A stretch of 64,000 bases of DNA from Corbicula japonica (Eukaryota > Mollusca > Bivalvia > Venerida > Cyrenidae), in assembly GCA_038501625.1 (NCBI GenBank), contig JAZAYU010001150.1, positions 16,045 through 80,044 of the forward strand, in the 5' to 3' direction. Shown piece by piece: positions 9,211 through 19,600 of the stretch. Numbering within the stretch: the first letter of the stretch is position 1; each line of letters begins with the position of its first letter. A program made the translations under genes and the position numbers. Under the pieces are notes generated by a model. It searched no databases. It was given only the letters and a program-made list of their open reading frames with translations, and was not told the origin of the DNA.

Positions 9211-10525
9211 GTACTAAAACACAGATCGCGGTCCAAGTTTTAGACTCTTTCACAGTTGATTAAAACTAAACGACGATCGTCTACTAAATTTAAGACATTT
9301 ACCGTGATAAAAGTTTTAAGAAGATTAAGAACTTATAAAATGCCTCATGGAATCTTTATGAATGAGATAGTTTATTAGTTCTTTAACAAACATTTGTCTT
9401 ATTATTCATGGTATGACCTGTTAATCCACATCAGTCCAACAGCATTTAGTGCAATTTAATGATTATCAATTTTTATATGATACAGTACACAAAATAAATA
9501 CACAACTGTCTGTCAATTTGTTAGAAGTCCTGTCCTGTATTTTTTAATAAACAACTTTTGTGTAAGGGACAGACCTGTGTCCCATAACAACTAAAATTTA
9601 ATGAATTATAATTAATTACAAAATTAATTTTCAATCAATTGAAAATAATAAATTACTGACAGATATTTAGTTATTTTAAGTGTAATCAATCTATTAATTT
9701 TTTAAAAAGGGCAAAATAATTGTCAATTAAATTCAATAACATGCAGCAGTCTTTCACAAACATGGCAATAATATATTGACAAAGACAGGTTATTACGCAG
9801 TAGCTGTTATCACCTAGGGTTATACATTTCACACCTAAGAGAAATAAGTGTGATTTGGAGATGAATCTGAAACTGATGCACATACATTTCACACCTACTG
9901 GTCTTCTAAGAAGTAATTACTGTAATTTGGATATGAATATCAACTGAATCGCAAGAAAAAGTAGTTTGCAAGTAGCCTAAAGAAAGAAAATTTGTTTCAT
10001 GGCTCAACCAGCATTTTCCTCACCAGTTTATTGGATCTTGGAGGGAAATGGTTAGACATTAACAGTGTTGACTGACAGACTTTGAAGCAGTGATGTTTTT
10101 GACATGCAATTTTGACTAATCTGCATCAAATCAACTCCAAATTTCAACGGCATTAAACATGTAAAAAAAAATTATGGTCATGTAAACAATGTTGAGAGCC
10201 AAAATCCCATGAAAACCCCATGTAAAGCACTATCATCATAAATCTGTCTGTCATAGCATCATGACTGTATTTGTGAATATATTGCAAAATAATTCAATCA
10301 TCATGTTTACCTTAAACTAATATTATTTACTTAATTTTTGCTGTAAAGTAATAAGAGTTATCATTTTACGTAAACAGATCTATTGAAATTTCAAAATAAT
10401 TTGATGGATTATCTAAGCTGCTGTTTATTAACATAACAGAAATTAAGCTAATCAATAACTTTTACTCAAACTCTTTGTTATTGATGCATCTCTATCACCA
10501 AGATAAATGAGTTATGTTGAAATAG
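9211..10525. other. AT-rich gene-free stretch
   Basis: No exon was identified on either strand. A short duplicated motif (ACATTTCACACCTA) occurs at about 9824 and 9885, each followed by an AGTAAT/AAATAA and TTTGGA block, a small degenerate duplication of about 60 bp. Confidence 0.4.
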
Positions 10526-10529
10526 ATGT

Positions 10530-10640
10530 AAAGGGAACTTTGAAAGCTTTCGAACCTGACAAATATGAAAATATGTTTGATTGAGCCTGTTTATGGACAG
10601 TACTGTTCACATGCATTTCCATATTTGATAGCTTTGAGTT
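10530..10640 (+). repeat. dispersed repeat family with GGGAACTTTGAAAG start, copy 1
   Basis: It shares AAGGGAACTTTGAAAG, GACAAATATGAAAAT and GTTTGATTGAGCCTGTT with 53585-53760, and a more diverged copy occurs at 22450-22615. Copies share about 110-170 bp. No terminal repeats were recognised, so the class is unknown. Confidence 0.6.
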
Positions 10641-10794
10641 TGACCTAGATATGCCGAACTTTTGTCTTTTCTTGGTATATGTTACACTGATATGTTAGTT
10701 AAGTATTTTCACCAAAATACAGAAGAAATGAAGATTTATTGAACTCCATAAGAATTAATATATACTTCAACAAGTACGCAGATAACACAGGGTT

Positions 10795-11060
10795 TCAGCT
10801 GGTTGCACCATATATGGCCCAAAATGTGCACCTCAGCGCATACATGTTCATTTGTGACCTACTATTACTCTTTGGTCACTCTTGGTCACCTCTGGTAACC
10901 ATCCCATATTCCTCAGTGTTTCATGATTTTATCATGTGTATTTTATAAATCCATCAGGAGTGACTGGTTACTCTGGTCAACTTTGGTCACCATTATGGAT
11001 GTTACAAATCAACCTCTGCGCAGAGGTGCACATTTTGGGCCATATCTAGGTTGCATAACG
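10795..11060. repeat. foldback (inverted-repeat) element
   Basis: The left arm (10800-10845, GGCCCAAAATGTGCACCTC core) reappears as its reverse complement at about 11018-11055 (GAGGTGCACATTTTGGGCC). The inner parts also pair loosely through GGTCACTCTTGGTCACC and GGTTACTCTGGTCAAC blocks. The whole can fold into a long hairpin with about 170 bp between the outer arms. No target duplication was recognised. Confidence 0.65.
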
Positions 11061-11329
11061 CTATCTTAGCAGTTCTTTGGCTTTCCCCGTTAAATAGGTA
11101 GCACCTATAGTTCATATTAGTAAGTGGAATGTTGGCGAGTAACTACAATTAAAGATGTGCAAAGTCAAAGGTACAAACAGGTTCATTGTTCTTTTCAACC
11201 AAATCGGTGTTGAATAAAAAGAATATAGTTTTTCACATAATTTAACACGATGCATATTTGTAATCGAAATTTGCCTATAGCATGTATAGTGTATATGATT
11301 AATTGTGTCTGTCTTTAAGTATTGATGTT

Positions 11330-11523
11330 TTATATGTTGTAATATATGTTTTTCGTTTATCCATTTTAGAAGGCCTCATTGAAAATAAGCAATTTCTTCA
11401 TTTGACTAACTTTTTATACTTGCAAATATCGTATTTGTTTGTATTAATTTTGTTGTCATAGATTTTGTCTTAATGAGTTACCTTCTTAAAATAAAGAGAT
11501 TATTATTATTATTATTATTATAA
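11330..11523 (+). mobile_element. LINE 3' end with (ATT)n tail
   Basis: The segment ends AATAAAGAGATTATTATT..., and it shares AGGCCTC-TTGAAAATAAG and GAGTTACC-TCT motifs with the reverse complement of the LINE at 17377-17952. It is the 3' untranslated end of a non-LTR retrotransposon with its microsatellite tail (11502-11523). No coding part is left. Confidence 0.6.
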
Positions 11524-12059
11524 CCCGGTGGTTCAAATAAACACTTATACCAAACATAATTAGGTTGGGATGTATTTTTAGGGTATAAGAATCCAACAAT
11601 CATTTATTAAGTCATTTATTTTTTGCAGTTTCAATACAATAAAACCTACAATAATCATACGAACCCGCTTCCTTTTCATGTGCCTGACTTTTTAATAAGA
11701 CTTAGATTTTCTTTGTGTATAAGCAAACAGCAAAAAAAAGCCCAGATTATATCCTGTGTTTTTGAGATTAAACATAATTATAATTAAACAAGATGCTGAT
11801 TTCCGTGAAACGCCAGACGTCGTACTTTCACTTTCATTTTAGATGCTATACTAACTTAATGAATTATCTCAAAACCAGTTGATTTGTTGGACTGGCTCAA
11901 CATTGTTCAACATTGACACTGTATTACTGGAACAAAATATTTGGAAGAACAACTAAAAACTTATGAAAGTTAACAGAAATTTGGATGTTACATCATCGGG
12001 GCGAAATCACCGCGAGGCGCGATGCCCGTATTGAACTCCATATATTTCCTCAAGGCTTT

Positions 12060-12850
12060 ATTTCGTTTAGATTTATATGCCAGGGGGTCCTGGTACAAAC
12101 ATTTTGCGCTTTTTTGCCGAAAATTTGAAGAAAATCGGTAAAATACTGTTAAAGTTATCAATTGAAATGTAAGACATGGTGTTGGTAAACAAATATCATC
12201 AGCAACATTTTACAGCGGAAAAAGTACAATGTCCATGTTTAACTCAAAACTTTTTCTATTTAATCACGGTTTTCCAAAAAAAATTTTATATCACTTAAAA
12301 GAAGAACCACGTTTTGATCATTTAATGAAAATTTCAAGAAAATTGAGAAATTATTATTGTCGGCATCAATTAAAATGTACGACATGGTGTTCGTGAACAA
12401 ATATCCGCTGCCACAATTTATCTCCGAAAAAAAGTAGAATGTCCGTGTTTAACTCAAACCAGAGACCTATATATATGTATAATATAGGTCTTTGCTCAAA
12501 CCCTTTCGTATTTAATGTCGATTTTCCAAATAAATTTTTACATCACTAAAACGAAGAAACAGTTCTTGATTATTTAATGAAAATTTGAAGAAAATCGAGA
12601 AGTTATCGGTGACGCTATCAATTAAATTGTAAGATGTGGTGTTGGTGAACAAATATCCGCTGCCACAATTTAAAGCCGAAAAAAAGTAGAATGTCCGTGT
12701 TTAACTCGAAACTTTTCGTATCTAATGTCGGTTTTCCAAATAATTTTTTACATCACTTTTTACATCACTAGAAAGAAGAAAGAGTTCTGAATGATTTAAT
12801 GAAAATTTGAAGAAAATCGAGAAATTATTGTTGACGCTATCAATTAAATT
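12060..12850 (+). repeat. about 208-bp satellite, four degenerate copies
   Basis: The motif GACATGGTGTTGGT-AACAAATATC recurs near 12172, 12380 and 12632, with GAAAATTTGAAGAAAATCG near 12122, 12330, 12580 and 12800. The spacing is about 208-219 bp once the 42-bp insertion in the third unit (12461-12502) is discounted. No ORF of note is present. Confidence 0.75.
12461..12494. mobile_element. 34-bp palindromic insertion with 8-bp target duplication
   Basis: One satellite unit is interrupted by a 34-bp near-palindrome with ends AGACCTATAT and ATATAGGTCT. It is flanked on both sides by CTCAAACC (12453-12460 and 12495-12502). The sister satellite units lack the insert and carry that site once, so the ancestral state is visible. 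An 8-bp duplication is what hAT-type transposases make. Confidence 0.6.
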
Positions 12851-13189
12851 GTATGACTGGGGTACTTCGAATTCTGACTATCTTCGCTATGCGCTCGGTT
12901 AACTTAAACAGCGCGTTTGTACAGGTAGGCCGTCGTAAGAAAATCGATAGCACGACATCATATTTCAGTAATTTAATGCTTATCACTATAGTTTCCAATC
13001 CCTTTGATAAAGATTCCTGGTATGAGTCACTAACAAAATATTAGGCTCGCAGTTAATATAAAGTTTTATAGTCTGTTTCATTTAAATCATATAGTGTAAT
13101 TTATAGTCAGTTTCAAATTAACACTAAAATCTGTTTCAAATATGTAAATGTCATTAAAGGAATTAATTCCATTCAGACTAATTCGTCAT

Positions 13190-13697
13190 TTATTGTCTAC
13201 ATTTAAGTGCTTGCTCTTTTAGGATTGTTAACCTCTTTTGATGAATGTAGTAAAGTAGTTTCTGTGAACATATCTCAATATTCCTGTAAAGTTCTTTATT
13301 CGGTGTTATTGCCTTTGAAATGTCATCATGTGTACAGTCTAAAAGTAGCTGCAACATAAGGTTTCTATCAATGATATGTTGGTAACCATTTCCTCGATGC
13401 CTATTTATCATGTCTTCTAGTTTATAAATGAATGGTTGCCTAACTTCCTGTAATTGCGGGCATTTTACAGCAAAATGATAAAGGCTTTCATTTTCCAGTT
13501 TGCACAACGGACAAATGGCTGAGACCGGGTTGTTATTAAATTTTGCTCTATCCCCTTGTAGGATGTAGGTGCCTGTTACAAGCCTTCCTTTTAATTCTAT
13601 TCTTCTTACTTCATGTGGTCTATTTTTAATTGATTCCCAGATGTTATGCGATTGGTTTATAGGATTTTCCTGGAATTTAAGGATATCAGACTTTAGT
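13190..13697 (-). pseudogene. LINE ORF2 C-terminal fragment
   Basis: The minus-strand frame from about 13697 to the stop at 13190 contains the Cys/His motif typical of LINE ORF2 ends, CPLCKLENESLYHFAVKCP (C-x2-C ... H-x5-C). It is preceded by a basic, helical segment (VRRIELKGRLVTGTYILQG). Open sequence extends upstream of the first in-frame Met, and a stop lies near 13697, so this is the 3' end of a reverse-transcriptase gene cut off on its 5' side. Just inside that edge is a 14-bp direct duplication (GACTTTAGTCAGAT at about 13688 and 13712). The endonuclease and RT cores are absent; the piece is inert. Confidence 0.65.
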
Positions 13698-14005
13698 CAG
13701 ATAGTTAGATCTGACTTTAGTCAGATTGAATATATCCCAGTCAGTATAGATTTGGATATTGTTCAATCACCCTTAGGATATACTTCCTGCTTGTTAATTT
13801 TTGTCTTTGACGTTCTCTGGAATTCGCAAGATTTACATTCCCAGATTCCCTATCGAAATCCATTCTCTTCAGTTCCGTCCATTGTTTCCTCGTTTCAATA
13901 TATCAAAGTTAACCATAAGTTACAAGTATAGCATACTTCTTTTCTATTTTTTTTTTCATAAATCATTACATTCTACTAAATTATCAAATTATTATCAAAT
14001 TTGTG

Positions 14006-14203
14006 GCCAGTTTAGATCCAGATCAGCTGCCACATCCTTGCCATCTGATCTGGATCTACAAAGTTCACATCTTGGTCAGAAATAACCTATTGAATCTGAA
14101 AGTAAACAGTTAAGATCCTGATCAGACAGCACGAATGTGCCGGCTAAACTGGATCTACACTGTTCACCCTCGCAATAAAGGTGTATCTGTGAGAAAAAGA
14201 GTT
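14006..14203. mobile_element. palindromic TTAA-type mini-element, copy 2
   Basis: Both arms, the GTCAGAAATAACCTATTGAA spacer and the GCAATAAAGGTGTATCTGTG end are present. The 5' terminal repeat is missing and the 3' one is eroded (GAAAAAGAGTT). Confidence 0.75.
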
Positions 14204-14651
14204 TTAGCAGCGCTTAATTTCTAATTGAAAGTTAATTGAAAGACTTAATTTACAGAAGGTAACCCAATTAGCCAAAAGACTAATTTCCCTTGGGGCCCTC
14301 TTAAATTAATATGTACAATCATGTAACAAATGATAAAATGCTTTGAATACAATAGTATGCACAAAGTGAAATAACAACAAACATATTAACAATCATGCAC
14401 AAAAAATCAAAAATCAACAGCAAAACGTAAACAAAGAATTGATGAAACTATACATATTTAATAACAGTTGATGCCCATTTAATAAAACGTGAGAATCTTT
14501 ATGTATTTTAGATTGGTAAAAGTCAAATTTGTTTACAACCTGTAAATAAAACTGAAGAATAAAATTAGTTTTGTTTTAACCAGTATGTGAAATTTTGTGT
14601 AAATTGTTTAATTGATATACTTATTCTTATATTAATCAACAGTTGATATAG

Positions 14652-14776
14652 ATCAAGAGAACATTCAATGGGTGATACCATGAAAAACATTCTAAAAGCT
14701 TTGGGTCAGATAAAAAAGATGTTTGATGAAAGCCAGACGAATCTTCAGCACTTGTCACAGCAAGCAAACCATTTAG
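14652..14776 (+). CDS. exon of a small helical protein (penultimate coding exon)
   Basis: An AG acceptor at 14650-14651 is followed by an open frame with Met at 14668 and a donor G|GTACTG at 14776/14777. If translation starts at 14668 the exon encodes MGDTMKNILKALGQIKKMF followed by a Gln/His-rich helical stretch with heptad-like spacing, a likely short coiled coil. The exon leaves one base of the next codon, which the exon at 15635 accepts in frame. Together they give 70 residues, or the C-terminus of a longer protein if upstream exons exist; the sequence between acceptor and Met is also open. I do not recognise the family. Neighbouring DNA is repeat-rich and gives no functional hint. Confidence 0.5.
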
Positions 14777-15634
14777 GTACTGGTTGTATTCAAGGGATAT
14801 TTGGTCCAAGGGTTTTTTTACACTGCCAAGAGAAGAGCCCTATGCCCTGTAATTTAGGGGGAATGAAAAAAACCTGGTGTATTGTTACCATTTTGGGGGA
14901 AAAGGAATGATTTGGAAGAAATTTTTTAGGGAAATGTGTCTGTTAACAGCCCCTTCTAAAGAATGAAAAAGGGTCTGGGTCAAAATCATAACACTTGATA
15001 CGCTAGTATTAAAAATATCACCAAGGACAACTGGTCCCAATGGTGGCTGAGATAATGTCATATCATGTGTTTTAGACATGCTAACATCTTGTTTCAACCC
15101 ATAAACCTCCAGCAAATATGCATGTGTAAGCTGCTGGTATTGTAATAACCATTGTAAATATGAAATTTACACCCATGTTTATTTACCAGCACACAAGTAC
15201 ACATCAGTCCAAAAATCAAATCAGTTCTTGCAAAGATTTTTATTTTCTGATAATTATTAAATAACAAATTAATTTGTTTATAAAAATCTACTATGTAATG
15301 TTTTATATCAGAAAGATGCATACTGTGGGTTGGTATTATTATTTAATTTCCCAGGCACAATGTTCATGCAAAAGCTCCAAATATATTTTTGCCAGTATAA
15401 ATTTGCTCACTTGAATTTTTCTATAAAGACATATTATCACATGTTGTTATTTCACTGGGGTTTAAATTGTTTGTGCTTTTACCTTGATACAAAATACACA
15501 AAATTTAAGCCTGTGTGAAATTTAATGATAAACAAGTAATAAGATATGCTGTCCTAGTTCAACTTCATGAACTTTGTCTGTATATGGAACAAACATATGT
15601 GCATAGTGCTAAATCTATTTTGTTTATTTTTCAG

Positions 15635-15738
15635 GTAGGGCAACCACTCAGCCTGGAAGGATAGACTTTGATCATCCTGATGCTGTTAGGTCACCAACAC
15701 CAGTGGAAAAGCCAAAACCAGATACCCCAATGCAATGA
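15635..15738 (+). CDS. terminal coding exon, Pro-rich tail of the same protein
   Basis: A strong acceptor (TTTATTTTTCAG at 15623-15634) starts an exon whose phase fits the donor at 14776. It encodes RATTQPGRIDFDHPDAVRS followed by a Pro/Lys-rich end (PTPVEKPKPD) and stops with TGA at 15736-15738. A hydrophilic, disordered tail after a helix is common in small adaptor or scaffold proteins, but no function can be assigned. The untranslated region after it contains ordinary AT-rich DNA and then a mini-element. Confidence 0.5.
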
Positions 15739-15940
15739 GTGAATGGGAAATACTGGACCTAAGTAAACAAATAGATATGCTTTTGCAAAACAATAGTTAC
15801 ATAATGTAATGTTTAACCTTTATTACAATGCAGGACACATTGACAGTCGACGTTTATGCAGAAAAACCAAGCATTTTCTGGGATTTATTAAGTTTGAATG
15901 CTGAAAATATATTGGCATTTTGACTTGCATTAACAACATT

Positions 15941-16089
15941 TGTGCCATCTGAACAGGATCTGCACTGTTCATGTTTTGGTCAGAAATAACCTTATAAACT
16001 AAAAAATTGAACAGTGCAGATTCTGATCAGATGGCATGGATGTGCTGGCTGATCTGAATCTACAATGTTCACACATGTCATAAAAAGGT
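15941..16089. mobile_element. palindromic TTAA-type mini-element, copy 3 (5' truncated)
   Basis: The copy begins inside the first arm (GTGCCATCTGAACAGGATCT), keeps the second arm complete and ends near CATAAAAAGGTG. Terminal repeats are absent. Confidence 0.7.
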
Positions 16090-16112
16090 GAAATATGCAT
16101 ATCAGGAATCGC
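16085..16112 (+). repeat. short motif shared with 28763-28790
   Basis: AAAGGTGAAATATGCATATC followed by AGGAA occurs here and again near 28764. It may mark the edge of a dispersed repeat. Confidence 0.4.
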
Positions 16113-16223
16113 CACATTCAGAAAGAAAAGCCTCCCCACACAGTCAAGAAGAAGAGAGGGGAGAGAGCATGGTTAATAAAATGATCAGTTTCAAAAAATA
16201 CACCACTAACAATAAACAAAAAT

Positions 16224-16299
16224 GAGAACCCGAGTGGTTACCGCCTTGGAGCGGTCAGTGGCAAATCAAATTGCCACTGGGGGTTTAAACCAGGTTCTA
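16224..16299 (+). repeat. tRNA-like, possibly SINE-derived unit
   Basis: The piece has an A-box-like CGAGTGGTTACCGC, a B-box-like GGTTTAAACC, and pairing ends AGAACC/GGTTCT. It also contains a 9-bp perfect hairpin CAGTGGCAA-ATCAAA-TTGCCACTG. The arrangement resembles a Leu/Ser tRNA-type SINE head. It does not fold as a standard tRNA, so it is not called as a tRNA gene. Confidence 0.3.
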
Positions 16300-16555
16300 G
16301 GGTGCACCAACCTCACACTTGCCCCAACAGGTTCTCATATCCCAAAACAAGTACAAGTTGTCTTGGTGAAAAAACTCCAACCCACTTATCGGCTTAACAA
16401 TGTTGCATGCAAAAGCACACAAACATATAAAACATAAGAAGCTAAGAGCAATGCAAATCCGAAGGGGCGGGTACTCAATGATCTTACCGAGACCAGAGCT
16501 CCTGGAGTAAAGAATCTAGATAAGCAACTTCTGTACATACAAAATATGATTCATG

Positions 16556-16627
16556 ATTAGAGAAGTTGCGTTTTTAATTTCTTTTATTCTATTATATGTA
16601 CTTGAAGAAATTAGAAACGCAACTTCC
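16556..16627. repeat. GAAGTTGCGTTT palindrome family, copy 1
   Basis: AGAAGTTGCGTTTTTAATTT and its inverse AAATTAGAAACGCAACTTC face each other across about 30 bp. The same arm occurs at 30882-30906 and, in a longer form, at 63830-64000. Confidence 0.65.
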
Positions 16628-17200
16628 CCAAATTCACTCCGTCACATTGTATTAAACACAACACAACACAATTTAAATTTCAATATTAAATTGTAATTTG
16701 TAACCGTAGCACTTGGGTAACCGATGAAATTCATCAATTTCTAAAATACATTCCAACATCTATCATTTTTCACAACTAATTATTATATTATCTCTATAAA
16801 TAACAATTTATAGCATTTAAAGTAATGCCATACAACAATTCCACAATTACGTGTACATGATCTGTTTACCTTCTACCAATACTTTATTTGCATTTACTTC
16901 CTAATTTTGAACAAAAAATTATCGATGTAAACCTGTCGGTTACCCAAAGCTGAATGACTTACACACAATATTAATCGCACGAAAATATCGTGCACTGATG
17001 TCACGCTTAAGTGACCATCTTAACAGTGACTGCGTAGCCTTTAGGGGAAAATAATTTCTTTCTAATTCGTTCCTCAAACGAAATAAATTATATTTCCCCA
17101 AATTCACTCCGTCACATTGTATTAAACACAACGCAACACAATTTAAATTTCAATATTAAATTGTAATTTGTAACCGTAGCACTTGGGTAACCGATGAAAT
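16626..17200 (+). repeat. 105-bp direct repeat separated by about 365 bp
   Basis: CCCCAAATTCACTCCGTCAC through GGGTAACCGATGAAAT is present at about 16626-16731 and again at 17096-17201 with very few differences. An inverted GTCGGTTACCC lies at about 16935-16947 between the copies. It could be two ends of an element or a tandem duplication of about 470 bp. Confidence 0.65.
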
Positions 17201-17376
17201 TTAAAAGAACGGGTAATTTGATCTATAATTTCTTTTAAACTTGGAGATAATACTGGTAGAATGTTAACGATTATTATTTCAATAATCTTTTTCAATAATA
17301 TTAATATAGAATTACATTGTTCAGCTCAAAATAACTGCACTTAAATTGTCTTTACAACTTCCTAGTCCCAACAGTT

Positions 17377-17952
17377 AATAATAATAATAATAATAATAAT
17401 AAATTCTTTATTTATAGATGGTAACTCTTAAGTTTTGTACAAAGTAAAACAACAATAATACAAATCTTATTTTCAAGAGGCCATCAAAAATATTATAACT
17501 ACACACATACACACAAAATTAAAATGAAGAAAAAAAATAAATAAAGATGAACAATACAAAATCAAATATGTTAATTGGGCAATATTTTGAGAAGGCAAAA
17601 CATTATAATGTAATACATTACACATACTCAAGAGTAGAAAAAAAAAAGCAACGACAAGTCATTGAGCAGTTACCAGTTTGTGTATATATCTAGAAACATT
17701 TTAAGGATTTATTGTCAATAAATGATGTTTGTATGAATTTTTGAATAAATTCAGGGAGAATGAATTTTTAATGGAAAAAGGAATTTCATTCCAGATAATC
17801 ATACCAGAGTAACTAAATGTCTTTTTCATAAAGTCTGTGTTCAGCTTTGGATGGACAAGACATTGCATTGAGTTAGACCGAAGATTGTAGGAAGTATTTT
17901 GTGTAATTTCTATGAGATCGTGTAAATATTGTGGGGCTAAGTTAAATCGTCT
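17377..17952 (-). mobile_element. LINE 3' end: ORF2 C-terminus, 3' UTR, (ATT)n tail
   Basis: On the minus strand the frame 17952-17701 reads a classic LINE ORF2 end: APQYLHDL, YNLRSNS, then FSYSGMIIWNEIP and SLNLFKNSYKHHLL before TAA at 17703-17701. A 3' untranslated part with AGAGGCC-like and GAGTTACC motifs follows and the element ends in a (TTA)n/(ATT)n tail at about 17377-17402. An in-frame TAA lies just upstream at 17955-17953, so the piece is 5' truncated and mutated. Its 3' end is related to 11330-11523. Confidence 0.75.
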
Positions 17953-18477
17953 TTAACATATCCATCTTTCGAAATGTCACTACACCGTGTCTCTTGAATT
18001 ATCTGTCTTTATCCCTTTATTGGCCGTGGCAATTGCACCACCTGATCTTATTATTGCTTAAAGTCTTTAATATAGGACTTTAAAATCCTGATAAACTCTT
18101 CACGTAACGTATTATTTGACGTAGCATTGTCTCACTGAATACTTTTCTTTTTCAACAAGTTGCAACTAAATAATTATCATCTTAACGACCATGAAATATA
18201 TCTCTGAACATCAGCTTCTGGACATAAACATGTTCCGGTTTAGCTATTGTTATCCAAGACCCGTTGGATACTTGTCAGTTTTAATGCTTTTTACAAAAAT
18301 AGCCTTGTGTTTGAAAGAATATATTGTCAGAAACTTTAATGTTGAACAATTCAAAACTTCTAATAAACCACGAAAAGCCTACAAGTAAAAAAAAAGTCAA
18401 CAATTAGCCAAAATTCTTGAAATACAACGCTATAAAAAGTATCAAGCAATCAAGCTTTACATCTGATATATTCATCG
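17953..18477. other. gene-free stretch
   Basis: AT-rich sequence separates the LINE fragment from the 40-bp array. I see no credible exon in it. Confidence 0.4.
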
Positions 18478-18479
18478 GT

Positions 18480-19600
18480 GGCACTGCTGCCTCATATCCG
18501 ACAATTCAATCTGATCTGTGGCAATATCGCCCCATATCTGACAACACTGTCTTATATCTGGCAATACCGCACAGTATCTGACAATTCTGTCTTATATCTG
18601 GCAATACTGTCCCATATCTCAAAACTTTGTCATATCTCTGGCAATACTGCCCCATATCTGACAACCCTGTCTTATATCTGGTAATACAGTCCCATATCTG
18701 AGAATTCCGTCTTATATCTGGCAATACTGCCCCACATCCGACATCTCTGTCTTATATCTGGCAATACCGCACCGTATATGACAATTCCGTCGTATATCTG
18801 GCAATACTGCCTAATATCTGACAATTCTGTGTCATCTCTGGCAATACCGCCTAATATCTAATATATATGGCAATAGCGTCCCATATCTGACAACTCTGTC
18901 TTATATCTGACAATATCGCCCCGTATCTGAAAATTCTCTCCTTACTCTGGCAATACTGCCACATATCCGACAACCCTGTCTCATATCTGGCAATACCGCC
19001 CCATATCTGACGATTCTCTCCTATCTCTGGCAATACTGCCTCATATCTGACGACCCTGTCTTATACCTGGCAATATCACCCCATATCTGACAATTCTGTC
19101 TTATATCTGGCAATACCACCTCATATCCGACAAATCGGTCTTATCTCTGTCAATATAGCCTCATATTTAACAACTCCGTCTGATTTCTGGTAATGCCGCC
19201 TAATATCTAACAACTCCGTCTTATCCCTGGCAATACAGCCCCACATCTGGCAATTCCGTCTTATATCTGGCAAAACCGCCTAATATCTGACATTTTTGTC
19301 TTATCTCTGGAAATACTGTCTCATTTCTAACAACTCCGTCTTATCACTGGCAATACAGCCCCACTTCTGGCAATTCCTTCTTATATCTGGCAATACCGCC
19401 TAATATCTGACAATTTTGTCTCATCTCTGGTGATACTGTCTCATATCTAACAACTCTGTCTTATCCCTGGAAATACAGCCCCATATCTGACAATTTTGTC
19501 TTGTCTCTGGCAATAATGCCTCTTATCCTACAATGCTGTCTCATCTTTGGCAATTCTTCCTTGTATCTGACAATTCTGTCTCGTTTCTGGCAATTCTGTC
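18480..19600 (+). repeat. 1.1-kb array of an approximately 40-bp minisatellite
   Basis: Nearly 30 imperfect copies of a unit containing CCATATCTGACAA, CTGTCTTATATCTGGCAATA and a C/G-containing linker follow each other without spacers. Copies vary at single bases and the array decays at both edges. The short open frames in it are by-products of the repeat and are not genes. Unlike a CRISPR array there are no unique spacers. Confidence 0.9.

Noticed and set aside
16224..16299. tRNA gene
   Set aside because: Box A and box B resemblance and pairing ends exist, but the D and anticodon arms do not form and an unusual 9-bp hairpin lies in the middle. It is reported only as a tRNA-like repeat.
18478..19033. 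CRISPR-like appearance of the 40-bp array and its short ORFs
   Set aside because: There are no unique spacers, the units diverge gradually, and the context is eukaryotic; it is an ordinary minisatellite.
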